The notes under the pieces are model-generated. The model had not been told where the DNA came from. It worked only from the letters and a program-made list of their open reading frames with translations, and searched no databases. Below, piece after piece: positions 34,576 to 45,148 of a stretch of DNA of 64,000 nucleotides. Position numbers and translations under genes: made by a program. The first letter of the stretch is position 1, and each line of letters begins with the position of its first letter. Origin of the DNA: Diphasiastrum complanatum (lineage: Eukaryota > Streptophyta > Lycopodiopsida > Lycopodiales > Lycopodiaceae); assembly GCA_029204225.1 (NCBI GenBank), contig MU832082.1, positions 24,232-88,231 of the forward strand. The letters run 5' to 3'.

Positions 34576-35565
34576 TGGGAAGCCAAGGGCCAAGGGCTAT
34601 GGACTAAAGGGTTAAGAACTAAAAGGTCAACGGCTAAGGGCCAAGGGCTAAGGACAAATGGCCAATGACTAAAGGCTATGTTGGTCTAAGGGCTGCGACT
34701 GAAGGGCTAAGGACCAAGTGCCAAAGGATAAGGGCCACTAAGGACCTAGGTCCAAGGTCTATGGCCTATAGCCCAAGGGCTAAGGACCAAGTGCTAAGGG
34801 GTAAGGGACATGACCTAATGACAAAGGGCTAAGGACTAAGGGCTAACAAACTCTAAGAACTAAGGGCCAAGTTCTAAGAACCAAGGGCCAAGAGCCAAAG
34901 TCTAAAAATTGAGGGTCGAGGACCAAGGGCTAAGAAGTGAGGGCCAAGGGTTACAACCCAAGGGCTAAGGACCAATTGCCAAGGGGTAAGGACCAAGACT
35001 TCAAGACCAAGGGCTAAAGACCAAGCACCAAACACCAAGTACTACGAGCCAAGGGCTAAGGACCAAAGGCCAAGTGTCAAGGGCTAAGGGCCAACTGCTG
35101 ACTGCTAAGGACTAAGGTCTAAGGACCAGCAGCTAAGGGCTAAGGGCTAGCGGCTAAGAACTAAGGGCCAAGGGCTAAGGACCCAGGTATAAGGACGAAA
35201 GTCTAAGAACCGAGGGTCGAGGGCTCGGGAGTAAGGGCCAAAGGGCTAAGGACCAAGATCTAAGGGCTAAGGACTAAGAGCCAAGATGTAAGGGCCAAGA
35301 TCTAAGGTCTAAGGACTAAGAGCCAAAATCGAAGGGCTAAGGGCCAAGGGCTAAGGGCCAAGATCTAAGGACTAAGGGCTACGGTCCAAGGGTTTAGGAC
35401 CAAGTGGCAAGGGGTAAGGGCCAAGCTTTAAGGACCAATGGCGAGGGCTAAGGACCAAGCACCAAGGGCTACGGTCCAAGGGTTACGGGCCAAGGTCTAA
35501 GGACCAATTGCCAAGGGCTAAGGACCGAGGGCCAAGAGCCAAGGACTACAGCTCAAGGTCTAAGA
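34576..35565 (+). repeat. Degenerate heptamer array, consensus AAGGRCY
   Basis: Nearly 1 kb is built from 7-base words such as AAGGGCT, AAGGACC and AAGGGCC in loose tandem, with occasional shifts of register (for example GGCTAAGGACCAAGGGCTA). The plus strand is strongly purine-biased. No open frame survives. It follows an A-rich tract and precedes copy B of the transposase-like gene. Confidence 0.9.
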
Positions 35566-36066
35566 AAAATCCATGAATATTTTATAAAGATATTTAAAAC
35601 ACATTAAAATATTTCAAAATAATTACAAACAATCTCAAAACCGTTGGGTGAAAATAACTACAAATAATCTAAAAAATACACAAGTTGATTTCAAGATTTA
35701 CAAAAAAGAAAATTATAGGAGCCTTGAATCAAGAGTGTATTTATCCAGCTATTTACATTGTGTGCTACATTACATCTATGTATGTATGTATGTTCCAAAG
35801 TATGTTGACATTATAATTGCTCTGGGTGTGTGTAGGGCAAGCAATGGAAAATGATTGTGAGAAAAATGTCCACATTGTCTTGTTATACCGAAAAAAGTCG
35901 TTGCATTCGGTCAAATTTTGAGTACTGAACCAAGCCAGATGTGTTTCTTTCACAAAATTGGCACAAATAAATGCATGGTGAGTATTTCAAAGGTGCTCAA
36001 GATGGATTGTCCATTGCATCACTCATCTTGGAGACATTTATGACAATTTGTTGGACTTAATGGCAA
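35566..36066. other. Flank upstream of copy B; possible further coding remnant
   Basis: No recognised feature. Some frames just before 36067 look coding and could be an eroded N-terminal exon of copy B, but nothing identifies them. Confidence 0.35.
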
Positions 36067-39000
36067 TTGTTGTGGGATAACAATGATGTGGTGAAGATTG
36101 ATGATCTAGGAGTCTTGGCATGTCATATTTATAACAACAGTGATATTGTTGATTGTATGGATTTTGATGGCAATATAATTTGTTCAGCTAGCTTCAAAGG
36201 TTACTATCGTTTTCACGAAAATCAATTATTTGCCACTGTAAAATTAATATCGGTAACAAATGAAGGAACCATTCAAAATGCCATGGCAGATGACAGAGTC
36301 CCATTTTACTCACCGAATAAATTGATGATATGGTGTGTATCGAAGCTTTCTTTACATGCTATAAATGCTAGGCACGTATCGTTCAACGAGACAATGAATG
36401 AGTATTACACTTACTATGATCTCAATTACAACAGATCATCAAGTACGCAATGTACAACTACCTTCAACCGTGACAGGAGAACATCAACAAAAACAACATA
36501 TAATTTCGATTTCCTCACTGGCGTGGAAGATGTCAATCATAATAATAGTACAAACTTCAAACGGACTAGGTATAGTTCAGATGTTCTCACCGGTGTGGAT
36601 GATATCAATGCTCATGATGTGACTGATAGCAATGTTACAAGACCAGCTTCGTACAACTCTGATGTCTTGACAGGCATGGATGATGCAATTGGTTATAATA
36701 TGGCACGACCTGCATACAGCTCGAACATCCTAATTGCGATAGACGATGTGGTTAATAATGATGTATTTGGGCAAAATGGGTCTAGCTCAGATTTATTGAT
36801 ACAAATGAGGAATGTTGATGTGGAAAATGGACACTGCAATCCATCTCAAGTGAATGCTATTACCCATTGTCACCGTAGACTTTCTCAAATGCCAAGACAA
36901 TCCAAAAAGACAATAAGCGCATCTTCTATAGCATTGCTTTCAAATGCTTCTAGACAACATGATTCAAATTTTTCTATGTTTGATTTCGATGAAGACGTTG
37001 AGATAGGTAATTGGAATGAGATGTTAAAAGAATCTATATCAAGAGTTGCTCAATCACACGAGCAAATTTTGAAAGTCCAGTGCAAGACGAACCAAGTTTC
37101 GACTCTTTTGAAGCTTCTCAAAACTGCAAAAGAAAACGTGTGCTTGGATCCGTCACTCTAAAGAAGGTAGATTTTGTTCTATCGCCAGAACATATAAAGG
37201 GACTTTGATGCAGCCTTGTTGTAAAAAATTATGTATACGAAAAATCACATACAAAGAATGTGAAGACTTGAGACTGCGTGTATGGAGAAAGCGAGGATTA
37301 GATAGACATAATTACCTTTTACAGATGTTCGGGTGCTTTTTGAAGGCACAAGATAATTTAAACCTTGTGTGCAATATGTGGGAAGAACCCAAGAATATGT
37401 GAACCAGCACTCCACAAACATGCGTTTTCAAAAAATGGTTACCCTCCAATCTTGGAGGAGTCTTGTTGAAATGGGGCAATGTTGTTGTATTTGGATCCAT
37501 GCCATCAATAATAAGACACAACGATTGCTCTGGATGTGATCTTGATTCTTCTTTCCTGTATGTGTATAGCTTTCTTGAGTCGAAAACATGAAACAAGTGG
37601 TGATTTCTCATTGCAATATAATGGCGATCTCGCACCTTAATATCAGTACAACTTTCGATCGCATTTTTTAAGCTCATCACAAATCTTGCATTTGGACATT
37701 CTTTGTTTTGTTGGAGTCTTAACATGTCGGAACTCATGTCTCCACAACCGATACAATGTATTTCTGGAGATTGTCGACATGCTAGTTTCTTGAAGTTCTT
37801 TGTTGATGGAATTGAAAACATTACCTTTACTCATGCCAGCAGGGAGATGATGTTCACAATGAACAAATCCATCTTTTGATTTATGTTGAAGATGCGGTTG
37901 GGGCAGAGCATGCATTTCCAAAATCCCACGCATAATAGCAAGTCCCCATCTTGAATGTGTGTGCTGTTTTAATATACCTGTGTTTTCATGAAATTTATAG
38001 ACAATATTGTTGCGTGCCTCTAAGATTATTTGCCAAAACATTCCAAGGGATACTCCCAATAGATCTTGAAATGCCTTCGAACATGTGGTTTTATCTGAAA
38101 CAACGGGTTTAAGTCTTAGTTCTGCAATGTGTGGATAGGCACCTTGCATCTGCATGACAGCAATCAGGTTGCCACATCCATTATGTGAGCAATATGAAAG
38201 GTTCAACTCGCACGCGACAATCTCCCTCCCATCCTACGTATTCAGGCTGACAACTGTTGGAGGGAAAATAAAAATAGGTTCATCTTTGGTTTTTGTTCTA
38301 TGTTGGTGGCACATAACATATTTCAGACTATTGAAATGGGGTTTCTAATGGTCGGACACACGCATGAAGACATTGATCAAGTTTTTAGCGTAATCTCTAG
38401 GGCATTGGAATGTAAATCTATTCTTACCATGCCTAATATGCTAAGATGAATTGGCCAAAAGATAGGTGGCGGTCGTACTGAAAGTAGTGAAGTTGAGTTG
38501 TTAGAACGAATGGTGGATTGGAAAAGATTCATAGAGCCATTTATTGTTCGTGGAAATAATGGTCTAGAAGGACACACCAATCCTCACTACTTTCATTTTC
38601 AAATGTTGAATGGTGAACCAACCATGCAGTGGAAATATTATTGCACTGATGGAGACGATATATGGAGTGAACCTTTCAGATTGTTGCACTCTTTGCCTTC
38701 AAAAGAGGAAGCGATCTTTTTGGCACCCACAAGTGAAGTAGACAATGATGAGATGAAAGGATTGATGTCCTTTCATAAATATGGACAATATATGTGCAAG
38801 AAGTATCCAGAATACAAAGATCAAAATTACTCATCTGTGGATGAAACCACAAAACTTCTTGATTACCTTACAAAACAAAAGAATTTGCCACTATCAACGT
38901 ACAACCAAATAGCCTTTTGGCCACATTCTTTTACGACTACTTTTCAACCTTCAGGATGCATGCCCTCTAATGTGAACATTGAAGTCGAAATGGATACAGT

Positions 39001-39493
39001 AGAACTCTTACCTCGTTGTTATTGCGGATGGAAAGGAGATGCACCGTTATCGGAATTCATACCCAGTAGAGAGGTTGCAATGAACAAATTTGTTGCAGTA
39101 TGACCTCCAAATGAAGATGTTGCAGTGGGAGCTCCATTTTTTATGGCAAAGGTTGTTAGAGTAGAGACCGATGATGATGGTATGGTCACTTCACTCAAAG
39201 CATTATGGTACAAACCTAAATCCACTCGGAGATGTGGAAACAATCCAATCGACAACAAAGAATTATACGAAGACTGTCTCTCAAAAGACTGGGTTCCAAA
39301 CAATGACGGTGTAGAAGATGTAGATATCGATGCTATGATTTATGCATGGAAAACCAAGGCAAAAAGGATGGTAAAGAAACATGGATATGATGTTAAAAGA
39401 TCAACATCTATTCCAGAAATCTCTCGAGCACACATCAAGGAGTATTTGTACAAATTGGTTGATGCATGTGCAGCTGATGTTGATGAGTACTAG
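36067..39493 (+). pseudogene. Transposase-like gene copy B (DUF7869-like, GHTHEDIDQ motif), inverted inside
   Basis: This is the same family as 7970-10772. The N-terminal part (36067-37161, open for 364 codons) has VSFNETMNEYYTYYD, matching copy A, and tandem peptides of the form YxSDVLTGxDD. Then come QPCCKKLCIRKITYKECEDL and RVWRKRGLDRHNYLL (to about 37395). The middle is on the opposite strand (about 38225 down to 37395): an HLPAGMSKGN segment, VKTPTKQRMSKCKICDELK and IIDGMDPNTTTLPHF. The plus strand resumes with IQADNCWRENKNRF (38241), MVGHTHEDIDQVFS (38348-38386) and a C-terminal part with GAPFFMAKVVRVETDDDG and LWYKP. An internal inversion of about 830 bp, a frameshift in an A run near 37670 and stops (near 38447 and 39103) inactivate it. 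The role is inferred from DDE/D-like spacing of acidic residues. Confidence 0.78.
37395..38225 (-). other. Inverted middle segment of copy B
   Basis: Reading continues sensibly on the plus strand up to about 37395 and again from about 38230. The protein segment that should lie between, including MSKCKICDELK and IIDGMDP, reads only on the minus strand here. Restoring its orientation would put the segments in the same order as copy A. Breakpoints are accurate to about 20 bases. Confidence 0.75.
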
Positions 39494-40039
<546 letters not shown>

Positions 40040-40149
40040 GGGGGTTAAATCCTAAAAAACGTCCAATTGTTTTAAAAAAGTCCAAAATTAACTGATACTA
40101 TATTCCAAGTAGTTAAAATGCAATTTGGTTTGAGACTTTTTATAAAGTC

Positions 40150-41061
<912 letters not shown>

Positions 41062-41065
41062 CATT

Positions 41066-41086
41066 TTTTTGGCGTCGTTGTCGGGG
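41066..41086 (+). other. Primer-binding site of Tat/Athila type
   Basis: TTGGCGTCGTTGTCGGGGA resembles the TGGCGCCGTTGCCGGGGA primer site known next to the LTR in Athila, Tat and Ogre-type plant gypsy elements, with two C-to-T changes. It is not the initiator-Met site used by the other elements here. Confidence 0.65.
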
Positions 41087-41159
41087 AGACGATTCTGATG
41101 GATTTTTGTTTGTATTTTCTCTGATTTTTCTTCCATTTTGATAGGTTTTTCTCGCCCCC

Positions 41160-41735
41160 AGATTTTTTTCTATTTTTTTATCATTATTTTTACTCGCCAT
41201 TGTTCCAATGAGTAGAGCAGACCTAGAGGCCTATTATGTGAGCTCGACGAGTAAACAGCTTTTACTCGCGTTTACTCACCAATAGTGTTTCTTTTACTCG
41301 CCAATTTGATTTTCTACATTTTTACTGAGAGACTTTACTCACCATCAATACAGAGTGTTCAGTAGCCTCAGAAGTACCATTCTGGAGATCGGCGAGTAAT
41401 CAGTTTACTCGCGCTAACTTGCTAATTTAAATTTCTCACTCATTTTTTAATTTCTCATCTTTTTTTTTCTTTACTCGCCAATAGTGATTTTTCTTAATTT
41501 GTTTAGTATCTTTACTCGCCATCAGTACAGTAGCAAGTACAATACCTGATCTACCTTGTACCAGACCAATGATTAAAGATGTGATTACTTGCATTTACTT
41601 GCACTAACTCGCCAACTACTCCAATTTACTCGTCACTTTTTCAGATTGTTCTGATCATCATTTACAGTAGGTAGATAGCTCGACAAGTAATCAGATTTTA
41701 CTCATGTTTACTTGCCACTGCATATTACTTGCCAT
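41160..41735 (+). repeat. Leader with repeated TTTACTCGCC motif
   Basis: At least ten copies of TTTACTCGCC or close variants (TTTACTCACC, TTTACTTGCC, TTTACTCGCG) are scattered through about 570 bp between primer site and gag. Spacing is irregular, so it is not a simple tandem array. The motif is not coding. Confidence 0.75.
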
Positions 41736-42010
41736 TAGATAAAACTGAAAAAAAAATTTCTGAGTATCTGACAATCAAAACCCATATGCACTTTTTGATC
41801 TTCCCCGATTGCCTTTTGGATTTGCATTTATGCTTCTTTTCATCCATCCAATTTATTTAGATCCCGATCTAATCTTGATCTGAGCTCACTTTCATTTCGG
41901 TTTTAGCCGCATCTCGATTCATCATCTGATCACTCTCATACAGAAATATTTACAAAAATATCTAAGGAAAAAAAAAAGACCAAAAATAGCCACTTCTCTC
42001 ATTCCTGTGT

Positions 42011-42900
42011 ATGCATCTTAGATTTGGTAGGAGATTATCCACTCTGGATCCTCCTCATCTTGAAGAGTTTGTCAACTTATCTATCGAAATACATCATGAA
42101 CATGTTGACGTAGTCCAAAACTTTTCCAAAATTGACCTCCTAAGGTTTGATGGAAAGAAAGATCCGCGACGATTCTTGCAGATCTACACTCAGGCATGTA
42201 TAGCCTATGGAGACGACAACCCGCAAGAGCTGTTAAGATATTTCAATCTATGTCTAATTAATACCAGTATTTCAATCTCGAGAAAAATAAACGAGATGAT
42301 TGGAACATCTTACAGACTGAGTTCATCACCCATTTCAAAACCACCTGCTTCATCTTCGATCTCTTCCTGCAATTAGGACGTATCCATATGGATAAGAAAA
42401 ATGAATCCTTGCATGATTATATCGAACGGATCAAGAGATTGAGCTGTGGATGCAATCCTAATAGTGTCCTAGACCATAGCGTCCTGACATGGTTCCTGGC
42501 AAGACTACCTAAGGGAATCAGATAGCAAATGAAACGAAGGGACAAGTATGTGTCTTTTCAAGTAGCGTGCGCCAATGCCATCAAGAGAGTCGACGATAGT
42601 GACAGCACTAGTTCGGACTTTGATAATTCTGACCAAGAGAGAAGACGCAGAAAAGAACGAAGAGCCAAACGTAAGGACAAGCTACATGATGATGCCTCTG
42701 CCTTTATGGCCAATAGCGATGATTCCATCATATCCGCCATAGAGATGTTGCACACCCAAAGCAATGAGCAGTTCAGAAAGCTCACCATCGACCTTACCAC
42801 GGTTGTAGACCAAAAGTTGAAAGGCTTGCAACTAGGACCTACCCACTCATATCCAAGGAGAGACATTAGGAGTTCCAAAATAAAAAAAGACCCTTTGTAA
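42011..42900 (+). pseudogene. Ty3/gypsy gag fragment
   Basis: Frames beginning at 42011 and 42529 give LLRFDGKKDPRRFLQIYTQA, a frameshift near 42265, then ESLHDYIERIKRL in the capsid half and a basic tail (RRRKERRAKRKDK). It is related in layout to the gag at 15447 but distinct in sequence. A TAG at 42524-42526 interrupts it. It ends at 42865-42900, where the sequence becomes the dispersed inverted repeat, so the zinc-knuckle end is missing. Confidence 0.8.
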
Positions 42901-42975
42901 AGATACTTTTTTTTTTTCACTAGTCTTTGGCCCAATCAAAATGCACAAATTTGAAATCTATGTAACGTAGCTCAA
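42864..42975 (-). repeat. Dispersed repeat, inverse copy of 33450-33578
   Basis: AAAAAAGACCCTTTGTAAAG and CAAATTTGAAATCTATGTAA here are the reverse complement of strings in the right half of the MITE-like element at 33039-33580. It starts with CATTAGGAGTT, close to that element's terminal sequence, exactly where gag homology ends. I did not find the other end. Confidence 0.7.
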
Positions 42976-43767
42976 ATAAACTGAGAAATAAAAATACATT
43001 ATAGAAAACTTTGAAATTTATGTCCAGGCAGCATGGACATATCCCATTGAATTAAATTTGCACAATGCACATGTGGGCTCCGCTTATTTTCAGCACCCTT
43101 ATGGGGCTCTTCCTGCCCGACACACTTGACGTCAATACCTCAAGTTAAATTTACTTAGCTATGCTAGTTAGTATAATGAAATTTGCTAACCATACTAGTT
43201 ATAGTTATAGAAATATAGTATGCATAGTTACTTAGAATATAGTATGCACAGTAACTGTGACTATGGTGGCATTCAAATTAGATTAAATGTGATATGAAAA
43301 ATTGAAATTAAGTATCATATCAGAGAGATTTTTGGCGCCCAAGCTTTCAAAAAAGCAATGGCAAGGAGACCAAGATCTACAGTTGAGTCTGTGATTCTTT
43401 ACAATGAGAAAGATAAAGCTAATAACTGAAAGCCAACAAAATATACGAAGAATTCGGGCAATTTTTGACAGAAGAAAAAGGGCAAAATGATATACAAATC
43501 TTATTGAAAAGCAAAATTCTGGAGTTTAAGACTATCTGGGAGGTCACTTGATATCAGAAGTTTTAGTACAACATGTATATATGCATTCAAAAATAAAAGT
43601 ACAAGATATCAATCCTCATGATCATCGGAAATGTAACTATAAGTATATCAAAACGTATGCACTCTACTGCAATCATAGGTGTTTTTTTTTATTGATGCTC
43701 TTCAGATACGATTTAAATGCTTCAACGTTTTTTTTTCTTTCAAATTTATATCCATCATGCAAATGTG
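42976..43767. other. No gene recognised
   Basis: AT-rich, with no recognised coding sequence. It may hold the rest of the MITE-like copy. Confidence 0.4.
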
Positions 43768-44450
43768 TTAGAGAGAATAGCTGGAGCAGAAGCCTATAGC
43801 TTTTTAGATTGGTTTAGTGGCTATAACCACAAATTGCCCTAGAAGATCAACACAAAACCGCATTCTCCACTGAGTGGAGAATGTATGCTTACAGAGTGAT
43901 GCCATTTGAATTGTGCAACGCTCCCAGCACCTTCCAATGAGTGATGAGCTATGCCTTCAAAGATTTTCTACGGAAATTCCTTGAGATTTTCATGGACGAC
44001 TTGTGTGTCCACTCCTCTAGAGCCCAACATCTAGCTTGCTTAGAGAAAGTGTTCATCCAATGTCGATTATTCAGCGTATCTCTAAACCCGACCAAATGCC
44101 AATTTTTGGTCACGCACGATATAATGCTAGGCCATGTAGTTTCGAGACATGGTATTACTACTGACGTCGACAAAATCTGCATAATACTTGCTCTGCCAGA
44201 ACGTGGAACCGTACGTGATTATGGGGCATTGCAACTATTATTGGAGATTTGTCTTGAATTTTGCTAAGCTGGCCCGTTTGATATATCAAATGACCATCCA
44301 ACTCGAATGGAGAACTGAAGTCACTGAGGCTTTTCACAAACTCAAGAAGGCCTTAGTCACTGCACCAATCCTTCGACCCCCTATCTAAACCATAGAATTC
44401 AATGTCCATACAGATCTAAGTATGCCATAGGGAGTGTTCTGACAAGTAGC
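43768..44450 (+). pseudogene. Ty3/gypsy reverse transcriptase fragment
   Basis: The fragment begins IAGAEAYSFLDWFSGYN and includes KFLEIFMDDLCVHSS with an intact MDD catalytic box, LNPTKCQFLV, ISRHG-type spacing (VVSRHGITTD) and the start of RNase H (EFNVHTDLS). Several frameshifts and a stop near 43940 break it. The intact copia element is inserted 40-odd bases beyond its end. Confidence 0.85.
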
Positions 44451-44488
44451 CCTCCTGTCTATATCTGTTACACGTGCATGTAGCACTA

Positions 44489-44493
44489 CTCCA
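44489..44493 (+). repeat. Target-site duplication CTCCA (left)
   Basis: CTCCA immediately precedes the left LTR and is repeated at 50925-50929 after the right LTR, as made by integrase. Confidence 0.93.
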
Positions 44494-45148
44494 TGTGAAA
44501 AATACAGATCCTAAGTGGATCTAAACTCCAAGATCATTGGCTTGAATGCTTGCACTCCAAACTACATAAGCTAGGAATTGGCAACACATTCTATGCTACC
44601 TAGAATGCAAAGAACTTGATCAAAAAGCATTTATCACAAATGGAAACTTCCATAAACATCAAGTGCGGCCCAAAATAGCATTATACAGTCCATAATACAT
44701 CAGCCTACCACTTTTGGAAAGCACCTAAGATCATACACAATAGCTTGAAGACAATACACACAACAATGCTCTCAATGGAGGAAGAAACAATGACAATGAT
44801 CTATTGATCTCAATGAAGCATACAAAAGGTTTCTCCAACCTGTTCTCCACGACTTCCCTACTATTTATGGATGAGGAAGATGACTCTCTCTCCTCTCTCT
44901 AGAAGGTACTTGACCCTATATATTCCCTATATAGGAAAAATAGCTAAAAATGGCTTATATGACCAAAATACATCAAAATGGTCTCATTTTGAAGGGTATG
45001 AAGTTTGACACTTCATCATACTGAAAAAATACAGTAAATAAAAACATTGTGGCCTGGTTCACACGTGTGAAACTCCAGAACCAAAACTATTTACAATTTT
45101 AGCCAATTTAGGCCTCAAACTAGCTAGGAAATGTTGACAATTTTCACA
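44494..45148 (-). mobile_element. 3' LTR of the intact copia element (655 bp)
   Basis: It runs TGTGAAAAATACAG to GACAATTTTCACA in plus-strand view. By eye it differs from the LTR at 50270-50924 at one base only (CCCTATATATT here, CCCTAGATATT there). The minus-strand start TGTGAA supplies the polyprotein stop codon. Confidence 0.96.

Noticed and set aside
34576-35565. Interstitial telomere array
   Set aside because: The period is 7 but the unit AAGGRCY differs from TTTAGGG at several positions, and no canonical units were seen.
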